Positions 9,601 through 23,038 of a stretch of DNA of 64,000 nt are shown here, one piece after another. The notes beneath the pieces were generated by a model. It ran no database searches, was not told the DNA's origin, and saw only the letters and a program-made list of their open reading frames with translations. Made by a program: the position numbers and the translations under genes. The DNA is from Tetrapisispora phaffii CBS 4417. Lineage: Eukaryota; Ascomycota; Saccharomycetes; Saccharomycetales; Saccharomycetaceae. The number at the start of each line of letters is the position of its first letter. Position 1 is the first letter of the stretch. The stretch covers positions 1 through 64,000 of the forward strand of contig NC_016532.1 of NCBI RefSeq assembly GCF_000236905.1. Reading direction: 5' to 3'.

Positions 9601-12600
9601 TTAACAGCGTAGAGTTCTAATATTAATAGTAATTATAAAAACCAAATAGTCATTAGCAATGTTATTTTTCAATGAACAAGATTTCTTAGCTAATTTGAAG
9701 CAATATTTTCAAAAATATATGATAGTTGTGAACCGAGTTAAGGTCTCTGTTCCCTGTAGATAGAGTAGTGGTTATAAAATTTTTACTCATTGCAGTTAAT
9801 TTGATAAGAAAATAGGTGTGTACAACATAGCGACGTCTCTGGGTATTAATTCGGTATGGTATTTGCAATACGTTTTCTGACTGATACTTAGGCGGAATAG
9901 ATTCATCTGTCGATGCATCTATGGTATTACTAATTACTTTAGGACTGCGTAAAATTCTTATCAAGCTTTTTTGTTTATGGTAGTTCAATAGTTTAGCTTA
10001 CTTTTCGTTGTATTTTATATTGATTGGTTTAAATTAAAGCAATAAAACTATGTTTGAAACTATCATAAGATATTTTTGATTAATTACTAGTAACGATCTT
10101 TTTATTGATTGAGTTGAATGCATCACTCGCAATAATATTTGAGATATATGAAAGTTTCTTATATCAAAAAAAGGGTTGCTCTCTAACATGAGTAGGAAAT
10201 TTTTTTCAAGCTGGAGATACATTACATTATAGAATTTTGAATTTATATTAAACATTGATCTTAGTCAACGAGATCATTAAATGTATTATATTTTCTTTAC
10301 AAATAAAAAGTCAATTACCTTATATGATAAAAGCGGGTAGCTATTACCTGCCAAAAAAATTTCAATACAAAGAATAGAACTACGAAATAAACTTCTAGTT
10401 TTAGATCTATATAAATATATGTCAAGCTTCACTTAGCTTTACAGCTCCCCAAATGTACAAATTTAGTAAAATTGATTTGCCATTCGAAATCGAAAAGGCA
10501 AGGGAACCAAATATAAGATGAGGGATGTTCAAGGTCAAAAAATGATTGCCATTTTGAACCGGCGTTGGGAGTTAAGGAATTATGTGAAGAATAGATTATC
10601 TGCAGTCTAGTGGAGAGAGTGAATGATCATATATATCTTGGAATACCTTGTGAGTGATAGTTAAAGAAATGAAAGTTGTCATTTACGTATAAATTTTGCT
10701 TAGTATGGTAGTCAGTGGCTGTCAGCTCAAATTTGCATCTAATAATTAATTTTGACAAAATCAATATAGTTGTCGATTAGATTTTCTGTGATTTCTAATA
10801 TTCAAATAAACTATTCAGAAATTTTAGGTAATTCTAGATGCTCCACTTATTCATAAAATAGAATATATGTGAACGGGAACTTTCCTATTTGTAATTGATA
10901 TCTTTTATATAAGATTTTTGAAGGGATATGTGTATTTTTGAGTTAGACGATCCAAAGTCAAATTGTTTTAAAATATATGCATATTATGATAAGCTTTGTT
11001 ATTTTCTACAAAAACTTAAATCAGTCAGTAACGTTGAAAGTGGTAAAATAAGCGGGCATTATAATAAATTCATTTATGTAACCATATTATATATACATGC
11101 TATACCAGCAAAACAATATTTGATATAGCTTTCAATGTTAAAATTTTTGTTCACACAGCCTCCCATGGTAAGTTACCTGTGACTAGACTCTAAAAATATT
11201 TATTTAATTTCATATTACAGCTTCTAATATAGTGATAGCATAGATATTCTTTCTTAAGTGTTCAGCAAAGTGATGTGTCCATATACGATACTTTAAAAAT
11301 TTCCTTTACGTTTTTATTTTACTGATTTTGACTGCCTCAATATTATTCGCTCTGACTGTCATCGAACCATATAGATACACAATTTTTGAAGTCTAAAGAG
11401 AATAGATAGTAATTACACTTTATGTATCGTAAAATTTCTTGCGCATGCTTGTAGCACAATCCCAAGTATTCATTTGATGTAAATTATAGATGTTTTCTTA
11501 CTTAACTCAATATATTCCAGATAACCAGCAGGTTGCCGTTTTACAATACTAAAGCCTCCATTTATATCTAGGTACTTTCATTCTCCAATTTTAATATGAC
11601 TGTCTCAAATAATAAGCTCTATTATATCAACAAAAATCTGTTAAATATGCTGATATATTTACATTCGATGCATACATATTTTGAATTCACTCTTCATAAA
11701 AGATGATCCTTTTGCATTTTTATTTTTTTCACTGTATCTTATATTAAAAATAGGTTTCTGACATTATTCAGAAATAAAGCAATATGGAACAAGTGTACTC
11801 ACTGAATTAATGATAATTGCGAATGCTTATATCTTTAGAAACTTGGGCATGCCAAGGTGCTATAAGGTCGATTCCGCCTTTGAAATGCTTGTCATGGAAC
11901 AAGATGTTGTCAAATTCCTTGTGTAAATATGTAGTGTTTAATATTACCACATATAAGCTAATTAATGAACCGTTAATTAAAAACCCATAATTTATTCTGT
12001 ATATGGTGGGTGGATATTGATACCTGGGTGAAAATACTAATGCACTCCAAAATGAAAAAGTGAAATTTTTTATTTTGGTTGGTTGGCTTGTAAAGTATTT
12101 GAATCTCGAAGGAAAAGGCATAAAATCTGACATGATGTGACCAGACGTGAAGAATGCATTAGTAATAATCAAACATTAGATCACAAAGTACAGCATGTAA
12201 AAGAGAAAAAATATTTTGAAACAATTAATCAACTATGTGAAGTAATTGCATATTTATTGAATGGTGAAAGATAGCTCTTACGCTGAGTACTAGTAAATAT
12301 AGTTGTATTTCGAAGTATCGAGTATTATTGGAGAATACTTTAAATGGTGACTTTCATATCAATATATTTTACTCATATTTTATAACTTTGTAAAACAAAA
12401 CTTGTCCAAAACATTTATATATGAAACAAATTGTTGGTTCAAAACTTTATATTTGCGCACAAATATTAAACAAAAAATAAATTGCTTTTGCATGCCATAA
12501 AAGACTATGTTGTTTCCTTAAGCTATCTAAATCGACAAATGCTATTTAAAATAGAACACTTTTTTAAAGGAGTCTATATGAGACTTCAGGAAACGCTGAC

Positions 12601-13283
12601 TTTTAACTACTAGTATGTGATAAATTAGCAATATGTAGACTCATAAACCACTGTTTACACCCTACGTATTATGTCAAACTATACTTCAAATTGAGGAGGT
12701 TTTCCTGCAAACTATATATACCAAAAAAACAGGATTGCTATAAAGTTTAAAGAGATCTTCGTGCAAAGACAGTGTTATTCTCTCATGAATACAAGTTGTA
12801 TTCCGTTTGCTGAATAATCAACACTGTTATAACTTGTAATATTTATTAACTGTTTTTATACTTTGAGCTATGATTATCTGAACTATATTTTTAAGTTTGC
12901 AGAGCCAGTAGAACCGCTTATACAGATAGTTTCAGGATATCTTAACTCAGCTTGTTGTTCCTTGACCTGTCATTGCTGTTAATAGTATTTAGTTATTCTT
13001 TTATTGGTGTACCGTAGAAACTTCAAAAAGATACAGTAAAATAGTAAATATAAATCGTCCTATATATTCCTGTGTCAAGAGCGCATTCTGTGAGTGTTCC
13101 ATTGGTGTGAAAGGTGATGCACTGGGGAGAAGGGGAGAGAGCTCAAAAGGGCCAAATATTATTTGGGTAAGATTTATATACTTATTTTTGGCTTTGCCTA
13201 AAACTAGTAAATCCTTGCAACCAAGTCATGCCTTGACCATTTCCCTTGGCCTGATATGTCTCTCTGCTGCAGTGCTACTTTGC
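6652..13283. other. Gene-poor AT-rich stretch, no supported gene
   Basis: This is 6.6 kb upstream of the adhesin. The longest open frames here are around 100-120 codons. They lack recognisable domains, and their AT-rich low-complexity composition is what chance would give. The first few hundred bases must hold the adhesin promoter. I see no tRNA, LTR or conserved motif that I can defend. Confidence 0.6.
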
Positions 13284-13649
13284 TCAATTACGAAATAAGA
13301 AATGACAACGCCCCACAACCATAGTGCAAATGTACAAAATAAAATAAAACAACTCCTTAAAAGTTTGTTTCTCCTTAGTTGTGAGCTTGATATATTCACA
13401 CCATGCAGTCATCGCAATGATAATTACTGCCATTGAATATGCTACCAAACGCCTGGTCATTGTTGTTCTGCCGTCACAAATTGATGTGAACAAAAGAAAC
13501 CCTAAAAATACCGAGCTTATAAGAGATTTGCGTAATGCCTCTTTCCGGCTACTTACTTTAAGCTCCTCATCCTTGACTTTAATCTGAGCTTCCTCATCGT
13601 GTCCCTTTCCCAGAGCATCATTTTGTGACTTCTGTAATAACTCGAACAT
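13284..13649 (-). CDS. Possible small three-span membrane protein, unidentified
   Basis: This is a 121-residue frame from ATG 13649. It has a charged N-terminal helix of about 45 residues (many Lys/Glu). Three hydrophobic stretches follow, around SSVFLGFLLFTSIC, VAYSMAVIIIAMTA and FYFILYICTMVV. The composition looks coding, but I recognise no family. It sits in a gene-poor region among decayed sequence, so it may be a remnant of a longer subtelomeric membrane-protein gene or a chance frame. Confidence 0.3.
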   Translation of the reverse strand: MFELLQKSQNDALGKGHDEEAQIKVKDEELKVSSRKEALRKSLISSVFLGFLLFTSICDGRTTMTRRLVAYSMAVIIIAMTAWCEYIKLTTKEKQTFKELFYFILYICTMVVGRCHFLFRN

Positions 13650-15462
<1,813 letters not shown>

Positions 15463-17532
15463 GATGAATATTGGTTGCAACAGGATTAAGGTGCACATAT
15501 ATTGTGGGGCTGAAAAACATAATGAACGATTTAATAACTCATTGATTATGAAAAATGCATAATCCAGATATTGCTTTAGTAGTAAAATGGTTCCTTTATC
15601 TCAATACCAATTTAATTATACAACCATTCCATATTCACATAGTAAGTAATTAATATAGATAGACATAAAGGAGAGCAGAGTATTTATGAACTGATAGAAA
15701 GGCTAAATTTATATTTTATTCTTTTATGAGGTAGAATTGAAATAGAAAATAAATACGAATAACCATAACTTTACATCGAAGCTCTAAGAAATGAGCAACA
15801 CCTTAGTTACGAATAGTTGAAGAATATCTTGATTCAATTGTAAACACATCTTTGAAAATAAAATACTCTTACATTTAGTACCTAATAACTTCTATTACGG
15901 AGTGCACATACACTGTAACTAGGAATAAATCAAGTAAATGAGATGTCTAAGTGATTATATTCATTAAATGTATATAATTATCCCATATTTTACTGCTCTT
16001 TCTTCATTTGAAGAAAATGGCGGAAAACGAAATAATTATAGTAAGTTGTTTTTTCTTTTTGAAAGATTTTTCAAATTGGAAAAAAGTAAGAGACAGTGCG
16101 AGAAGCTTAGGATATTGAAATTCGCTCTATGTTTGTTGCTAAGATTATTGTCATAAAAGTGAGAGAGGATATGTCACGTAACTTTTGATTTTTTGAAAAT
16201 GGGTATAGCAGTAGTAGAAGAACTGACAGAACTCTCATAAATGGTAATATTGTGTTGAAATTGGCTAATGCACTCGCTTATGGAAGAAAAGAGTTTAATG
16301 TCTGGTGATTCTTATTCCTGACTATTCACTTAGTGATTATGGTTGTAATAGTAATTAGCAATTTTTATAATTAGGAATTTACAAATAGTGGCAGACTGTA
16401 CATTAGACAGGATAATTTTGAATTTAAGCGGCAACTAAAATGCGAGAGATTCTAGATATATTATTATTCGTTAATGAGGCACATTGTAACAGTATATAGA
16501 TATAATTGGGTTTGAATTATATGACGAGTTCCATATATCATAAATAGTATGGTGTCTAGTATTTCAATATTCTTAAGTGTATTAATTTATAATCAAGAAT
16601 AGCATGGAAATGATATAATTTTCTCATAATTGATGTTTAGCGTCTTTAGAATAACCATAAGAAACTCACAATACAGCTCTACATTTGTATTTGAGTGTAA
16701 TAATGATTCTAATTCTGATTCAGAAAGCTTGGTTTTGGAATTCTCGCTTTTACCTGAAATTAGTGTTTTATTTTGATTATTCACTCCTGTTATAATAAAT
16801 TATAATTGAATTTCTAAATCTAGGGTTTTTATAAGATTTTTTAGCGTGTTATATACAAAAATAGCGTTTCTATAACATGGCTTGATTACTTTATCATTTC
16901 AAGGTGTGAAACACGATGCTACCATGTTTGTGAAGGGCATTGGGTCACATATATGTATGCGACCAGCATGCGAGCGATAAATAAGAGAATGTTTAATACT
17001 TTGATTTTAATTATTGAAAGTAGGCAGTTAATAATAATTTGTTATTTAGTTATGATAGTAAGTTTAAAGTTATTATATTCAATAATTCGAATAAGGTAGC
17101 CTTCCGTCCATCATCAAATATATTATTATGGACCAGAGTAATGGAATCTGAACTGTCTAGCTTCGTTCGTATAAAGTGATTACGAACCTCTCCAATTTAT
17201 GGAAGTAAGATAGTCAATTGTTTTTGGCTAAATGGCTTCTAATCAATTCCATATTTTGGATATTCATAATTAAAGATTTGATATATTCATTTCAGTTTTT
17301 GAATAAAGTTTTTATGATGAAAAACGGTTAGAAACGCAGGCCTATAACTACTGACCTTCAGAGTTACCCGGCTTTATTTTAAGGAACTAAAGTTTCCAGA
17401 GATGTCATATTACTAATTATGCGTCGCCGTTAGATTTCTTAATTGTTTATTTGTTTTCGTTAAAATATATTCATTTCATGGTGAGTAGTCTGTTATTTTT
17501 CTTGATATGAAAATTTAAAACGTTTCAATGCT
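15463..17532. other. AT-rich stretch between GAL10 relic and a1 cassette
   Basis: No open frame longer than about 65 codons and no recognised RNA gene. A Reb1-type motif (TTACCCG) lies at 17364-17370, just upstream of the a1 region. Silencer elements of a mating cassette could lie here but cannot be recognised by eye. Confidence 0.5.
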
Positions 17533-17559
17533 ATCTCCCCATCCGAAGGATGGGGAGAT
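17533..17559. repeat. Hairpin: perfect 12-bp inverted repeat, 3-nt loop
   Basis: ATCTCCCCATCC at 17533-17544 is followed by GAA and then its exact reverse complement at 17548-17559. It lies about 50 bp upstream of the open part of a1 exon 1. Confidence 0.9.
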
Positions 17560-17610
17560 GGAGAAGATGGCGATAGTTTTTAGCACTTGAAGGTGAGGGG
17601 GCAGAAATAA

Positions 17611-18030
17611 AGGTTGAAGCTGCTTTGGCGCCGGAATGAACTTACCTTAGAATCATTACAGAATGCTTGCAAAGATATACTCTCAGTATGTGTTGTGTTT
17701 TAATTCTTTTTTGTATATTTACTAACAAGAATAACAACAGATTTATAACGAATCCTCGAGTGACCATCGAAAAAAGTTTTTACCAAAGGAAGCACGTTTG
17801 TTTTTGGAACGAGTCTTTGAGAAGAAGCAGTCTTTAAATTCAAAAGAACGGGATGCTATAGCCAAAAAGTGTGGTCTAACTCCTCTACAAGTCAGAGTTT
17901 GGGTATGTATCGCTATCACAGCTCTATTTTTTCGTCCATAGATATCCTTTTTTTCTGCCTATTTATAACTATTTACTAACAACAGCAACATTCAAAACAG
18001 TTCATCAACAAGCGCATGAGGACCAAGTGA
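17611..18030 (+). CDS. MATA1: Mating-type a1 homeodomain gene (MATa1/HMRa1), 5' end unclear
   Basis: Exons at 17611-17685 (open part), 17741-17902 and 18001-18030 join through two GTATGT...TACTAAC...CAG introns. The last two exons encode the a1 homeodomain: KEARLFLERVFEKKQSLNS, then KKCGLTPLQVRVW, then across intron 2 FINKRMRTK and TGA. The helix-3 residues W-F-x-N-x-R are intact, and the second intron falls right before FINKR, as in S. cerevisiae a1. a1 pairs with alpha2 to repress haploid genes in diploids. Oddity: upstream of intron 1 the matching frame has no ATG and is closed by TAA at 17608 and TAG further up. Either another short 5' exon exists or the gene has lost its start. Its place in a gene desert near an adhesin suggests a silent HMR-type cassette, but MAT itself cannot be excluded. 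Confidence 0.85.
17686..17740 (+). other. Intron 1 of a1, 55 nt
   Basis: GTATGT at the 5' end, branch site TACTAAC at 17720-17726, and acceptor ACAG at 17740. Joining keeps the frame at a codon boundary. Confidence 0.8.
17903..18000 (+). other. Intron 2 of a1, 98 nt
   Basis: GTATGT donor, TACTAAC branch site at 17974-17980, and acceptor ACAG ending at 18000. It interrupts the homeodomain between VRVW and FINKR. Confidence 0.9.
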
Positions 18031-18161
18031 ACTCAAGCACCAACCACTCCACATAATCCACAAATCCCTTCTAGATGCTGGACATTAATTTTGTCAAGCC
18101 CAAGTGTGGGTTTGTGGAGTGGGTAGGGCAAACATATGAGCGGGAGTGGTGTACCGAATAA

Positions 18162-18828
18162 TTAGATACGTGCGTGCTTTTTCAAAAAATGTTGCATTTC
18201 GTCTGTATCGACATCTTGTGGATCCTCGGAGGAAATGGCCTGCAACAATCCATCAAGCATAGCATCAACTTTATGCTCCTCAATCTTTAAACACAGAGAC
18301 AACACTCTTCGAAATTTCCCTTCTAAATCACTCTGCTTCTCTTCGATCCCTTCCAGTATCCTACTAAGCTGCTCGTTGTATCTTTTTTGCGCTGGCGCGC
18401 GGCCGCCCAGGCACACTGATCGAGATCGAGATCGAGATCGAGACGACGTCGAGGGAGAAGAATGTGTATAGTAGCAAGTTTCGCCGCAAATGATGATTCA
18501 GTAGCGTGTATGGTATTCGAATCAGGACTATTGTCCTAATTTCTTTAACCGAAAGAGCACATTTATTAGCTAGTTTGTAAAGCAACATTATCTCTTCCTT
18601 TCTGTAACGTACTCCTTCTACTATAAACCTCAGGATATGTTGGGTATAAAAATTGTTGAAAATATTTATATCTTGCCTAATTTGATTTAGCGTTTGACCA
18701 AATAGACCACATACTTGAATTACGAAAGAGTACATATCACATTTGTGATGATTTCTTATTCGTATAACTGAAATAGACAAACGACGCAATCCAAATTGAA
18801 AATTAATATCACTCGATGTATTTAACAT
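18162..18828 (-). pseudogene. Unidentified gene or remnant read in two frames
   Basis: An upstream frame (18828 to about 18364) and a downstream frame (about 18500 to 18162) overlap across a CGAGAT hexanucleotide run at 18420-18444. The downstream frame encodes a charged helix likely to be coiled coil (YNEQLSRILEGIEEKQSDLE, then KFRRVLSLCLKIEEHKVDAM) ending in KKHARI. The upstream frame contains LANKCALSVKEIRTI, faintly like a homeodomain helix 2-3. That likeness is too weak to name a family, and the key W and N are absent. A slip in the microsatellite would join the frames. The gene converges on a1 with about 130 bp between stops. I cannot identify it. Confidence 0.35.
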
Positions 18829-19354
18829 GTCTTTCGAAGAAGGAATGGTTTTGTGATCGTGACAGAAATCATTGGTACAACTACCAAGGTTTTTCGAACC
18901 ATGTAAAATATATCAACCGTCTTAATCAACTTAAATAATTAGTATATTGTATATATTATTTATTTTATATAGATCCCGACCGAGAATTATAATATAATAC
19001 TAACTCTTAACAATGAATAATCAAATAAATTCTAATATTCAACAGGATATTACAATATAATGATAATCTTGTAACTTGTTTATTTTTGCATTACTAAAAT
19101 TCATATTTAGGTATTTTTTGGTATTATTGAAGTCTTACCTATTATATAATAGAATAAAAATATAAAATTGAAAAGAGCTGATTAAACCTTTAGTATTCAT
19201 CTTATTTAAATTTTTCTTGTCTCTGCTACTTAAAAAAAGCTATGCTTACCATTTAGGACAATTTTTGTTGGTTATCTATATATTACACTTCTGAACAAGA
19301 GTATTGTATACATATATCATCAGCATGTCAAGGCAGTTACATGACAAAAAATTT
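18829..19354. other. AT-rich spacer, nothing recognised
   Basis: No open frame of note. Very AT-rich sequence between the unidentified frame and the tRNA gene. Confidence 0.6.
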
Positions 19355-19437
19355 TGAAGGATGCGAGGTTCGAACTCGCGCGGACACCGTCCAACAGATC
19401 TTAAGTCTGCCGCCTTAGACCACTCGGCCAACCCTCC
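19355..19437 (-). tRNA. tRNA-Leu (anticodon UAA)
   Basis: The minus strand folds as a class II tRNA. The acceptor GGAGGGT pairs with the 3' ATCCTTC, followed by discriminator A. The D arm is GGCCGAGTGGTCTAAGGC, the anticodon stem-loop is GCAGACTTAAGATCTG with UAA in the loop, and a long variable arm precedes the T arm GCGAGTTCGAACCTCGC. There is no intron. An oligo-T tract follows the 3' end. Confidence 0.95.
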
Positions 19438-19836
19438 AATTAATCTATCGCTTTGAAAAAATGTACATAGTAATATCCATTAATATCACTTAAATACCAT
19501 TGACATTGCCACAAATTTCACGAGTGATGCATTGATAAGCTAATTTAATCCTTAAAAAGTTTCCTATTACTTATTTTAAATCGAGACTATGTTTCTATAA
19601 GGAGTCCAATGGAGAAGATGTCAGGAATCTTAGATTTATAACAGAAGTTATAGTATCATGATCCATTAATTGTAAAGACAATTTGCAAGTAGTAGAGTTA
19701 AATGAAGGTCAAGATTAATGAAGGATCATTTAGTTAATTCAGTCTATCCATAGTTAACTTGTACAAGCTACTAGTCGTTTAACCCGTTCAATTAACATGT
19801 AGTTTACGTAATAAGAGAACCAATCAGATTAAATAT
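19438..19836. other. tRNA upstream flank, no gene
   Basis: 400 bp of AT-rich sequence between the tRNA 5' end and the LTR, a usual distance for Ty insertion upstream of a tRNA gene. Confidence 0.6.
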
Positions 19837-20150
19837 TGTTGGAAATGTCACTGGTCGTATAAGTGAATATACGATACCAGATATTACCTCTTTAGGAGAT
19901 TATTATTGAAAACCTGAAACAGTAATGCCTACGAGAATGTAATATTAGAATTCCTAATGCATAAATAGTACTGTAGAACCATCAGTCTGCCATACGTGTT
20001 CAACTCGACGACATCGTCTCGTTGGACAGAACGGTAGATTGAAATATTATGTATATATAAACCCCGGTAATCAATAGTTGACAATTCATTGATCCAGGTC
20101 CAAGAGACCAGAGAGATTAATTTAGATATAAAGTATATAATCTAACAACA
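19837..20150 (+). mobile_element. Solo LTR of a Ty1/copia-type retrotransposon
   Basis: The 314-bp element starts TGTTGGAAATG and ends TCTAACAACA, the TGTTG...CAACA ends of Ty LTRs. A TATATATAAA lies near 20052. It sits about 400 bp upstream of tRNA-Leu, where Ty1-class elements integrate. No primer-binding site or Gag/Pol frame follows, so it is a solo LTR. The 5-bp flanks (AATAT left, TTTTA right) do not match, so the copy is old or the ends have rearranged. Confidence 0.75.
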
Positions 20151-20206
20151 TTTTAATATATTAAGGCAATGAACACAAGTATTGAGCAAATATATATAAT
20201 CCTTAC

Positions 20207-20416
20207 TTACCAAGTATGAACAGTAATGAATAACTTACCCATCCAGTCGACGTCAATGCTCTTGAACCTGTTGCTGGTTCTACGCTTGTTTTTCCACTGA
20301 GGGTTTCCTAAACTACTGATTACGATTAAGTCTAAAAAGTTAAGACTAATGTGTAAACTGACATACATGTAACCTTTGGATCCCCAAAGAAACCAATAAT
20401 ATTTATGTATAATTTT
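20207..20416 (-). pseudogene. Decayed coding tract, unidentified
   Basis: A 69-residue open tract without a start codon has a coding-like composition: KYYWFLWGSKGYMYV, then SSLGNPQWKNKRRTSNRF, then SIDVDWMGKL. It ends about 57 bp from the LTR. A second tract on the same strand lies 260 bp upstream. Both may be pieces of one dead gene. I do not recognise the family. Confidence 0.35.
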
Positions 20417-20673
20417 CTAAACCTGTGGTACCACCTCAATTACAAAAAGGTTGATTTACTGTTGAGAAGTTACAGAACTCGAAACATTGTATTCAAGTAA
20501 CAGCTGCATCACCCAATCATTCAAAATTGTTATATTCAGAGAGCATATTTACTTATGAACTATCTGCTGTAATTGGTCTTATTGTGTAGTAGTATATGAA
20601 ACACGTAGTAAAAATACTAATCAAATCATACAATACAGTTTTAAGTTTGATAGGGGATACTGTTAAAGTAAAG

Positions 20674-20826
20674 CTATTCATTACCACTGTGTATATCAAT
20701 ATAGTAAAGTAGTTTCTGAAGCTCTCCTTGATTCTTCCAAGCCACTTTTACACAGAGAACTTTATATCCATTTACAAATGTGTTGGTATGAGTCTTGCTA
20801 ACTTTAATGGTTAGAGGAGTATACAT
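20674..20826 (-). pseudogene. Second decayed coding tract, unidentified
   Basis: A 50-codon frame from ATG 20826 reads MYTPLTIKVSKTHT, then VNGYKVLCVKVAWKNQ, then LQKLLYYIDIH. It has a beta-strand-like pattern and looks coding, but ends early. It has the same orientation as the tract at 20207-20416, so one broken gene is plausible. No known family comes to mind. Confidence 0.3.
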
Positions 20827-22035
20827 CTGAAATTTTTATGAACGTTGCAATTTTATTTAGGTCATCATAAGGTGGAAAAAAATGCAAGCCATATTATAAA
20901 AGAACCAAGTAATACGGCTAATATTTATATACACACTTACGCATATTAGTATTAACCAAACTATCAATTAGAAAACATAGTAAAAATATGGACTATAGAG
21001 TCGATAAAACTTATCAAGCTCATTTCCACTGTTACTTCTCTTATTTTAGCTTCTAGAAGCAGAGCTTTATAGTAACGCGCATAAATAGTTTTTAATATCT
21101 CCTGTTAGTTCAGCGTAATAATTAACAACTGCCTGCTAAAGAACCAAATATCCTGGAAATGTTATATTACTGTTACTGAAAATGTTCTTGTTGTACTAAG
21201 TAAGCATCATCACTTTAAAAGAAATAATGATAAAAGCAAGCATTCCTCATCAAAAAAACACTAAAAATGACAAACTTGAATTATAGATACTATTATATAG
21301 CGAAAGCTATCAAATATAGAGCTCAAGTGCAGTAATTGAAATGAAACCATTTTTACTTCCACACATTCGCTAATAAATTATGAAATACCAAGATCAACTA
21401 GACATTACTTGTATCGACGTGATCGACTGCATTTTTCTTTGTATCTGAATGACACTGTAAGTAAAGTGATTGATAAGACTACTGTGTACATATAGTCAGC
21501 CGTTCCATGTCTTAAATAGCCGACAAGAATTGAGTACTGAGATTCTTTAACAAAGTACTGACTTAGTAAAAGGTTAAAGAATAATTAGCTAGAGTCGGAA
21601 ATGTAAGGGTCTTCTAATAACTTGAGGATAAATGATACGGGAGATAAGTGTTCTATCAACTACACCCATTAAATGCGTATTCGGATAGTGAAAAACAATT
21701 ATCTTTTACATGCCTCATTAAATTTTTATGCGTTGACGTTAGTGTAATGATATCAAATTCCACTTTTATGGAATGAAACATTTGTAGAATGGTACCATAG
21801 CCACTAATGTAATCTGAATAAACTTTTGATGAGTACGCTAAACAATAAGCTTTCCAAATAGCGTATAAAAATTGACACATCAAGATAAGTCCTACTATGT
21901 CTGCGCAGTTTGATGTATTTCCAAAGAATGTGACTATGAATATGATGAATTAACTAAAACCTCTTACGGTTTGCATGTCAAAAGCTTCCTTCCACTGAAG
22001 GGAAAAGTGTGATCTGGTGACCAAAATATCGTTAT
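20827..22035. other. Gene-free AT-rich stretch
   Basis: Only short frames, none recognisable. Confidence 0.5.
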
Positions 22036-22413
22036 ATGAATATACAAGTAACATCAACAGCCAATCGAATCAAATATTCGTTTCCAGGTTGTGACAAAGA
22101 TGGAATCACCGGGGTTTCCAGCAATTTTTTATCAGAACATTGTTACCATCATCTCTTCAGCAAGGCAAATAATTATTGCACTGAGAAAGATGGTGCGATC
22201 GGTTCCATACATGCTCTCAGCTTCGATGCCCTTCACCCGGAAGCGATGTTGAATTTCAATAGCGCTAAACCAGTGTCATGGATAGTCGAATGGAAACTTT
22301 TCTTTGAACATCACGACGCTAACAAAGAGCACATCCCAAGTTCAAAGCCATACAGCGTCATCGATACGGAAGAGCTTGTTTACGCAGATGTTTCAGAGAG
22401 AATCCACATATAG
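22036..22413 (+). CDS. Doubtful 125-codon open frame
   Basis: A frame from ATG 22036 to TAG 22413 has a mixed amino-acid composition (SWIVEWKLFFEHHDANKEH) and no domain, signal or membrane segment that I recognise. Base composition is a little less AT-rich than its surroundings. It could be a gene remnant or chance. Confidence 0.2.
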   Translation: MNIQVTSTANRIKYSFPGCDKDGITGVSSNFLSEHCYHHLFSKANNYCTEKDGAIGSIHALSFDALHPEAMLNFNSAKPVSWIVEWKLFFEHHDANKEHIPSSKPYSVIDTEELVYADVSERIHI

Positions 22414-22654
22414 AGAGCACCCATGGGCGGGAATCTTGCGATGAGCTCTCCACCAATCATTGAAATGTAGAACCAATTACGTTCCATTTCGATAGTCAGT
22501 TCTCTTGAAAACTCAAGCAGTTTATTAACAGCTCCCCTTACCTGGATACGGTACCAATTTACATGGTTCTCCAAATAAGTCGATTACACCCATCTTAGCT
22601 AAACTCACCCTTCACCATTGCACTTCATGACAACAATGCTCGACTAGTCGAGTT

Positions 22655-22679
22655 AGTGAGTGAGTGAGTGAGTGAGTGA
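22655..22679. repeat. (GTGA)n microsatellite with adjoining 14-bp palindrome
   Basis: About six GTGA units follow the palindrome CTCGACTAGTCGAG at 22639-22652. Confidence 0.9.
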
Positions 22680-23038
22680 CTGCTGCCAAGGATCTTGGAA
22701 GTAAACGAAGGTCTCTCTACCTCTTCTCTATGAACACAGTTGAACTGAAAGTTTTAAAGAAAAAGAAACGACACGATATTACCAGTTCGTCTGTGTTCTG
22801 TGAGACGTTTTCTGTGTGCATTACTTTTTCATCAAATTTCAAGATTTGAAAATTTTTATTTCGAGGTGCGATGAGATGAGATGAAATTTTGTAAAAGCAA
22901 GCAGATAAGTTCACAGTTATTATTGAACAATAATGTATTCCAGTTCAGTCAATTGGTTACTGAGAGTATCACCAAAGTAAGCGTATGTGTCTCTATGCTC
23001 GAGATTATTCACTTTGTAACCTGATTCAGATACTTTTT

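Noticed and set aside
11807..12172. 121-codon minus-strand frame
   Set aside because: No family likeness or supporting context; consistent with chance in AT-rich DNA.
18364..18828. Reading the frame beside a1 as a mating-type alpha2 homeodomain
   Set aside because: Spacing is suggestive, but the invariant W and N of helix 3 are replaced by Ile and the orientation relative to a1 does not fit known cassettes.
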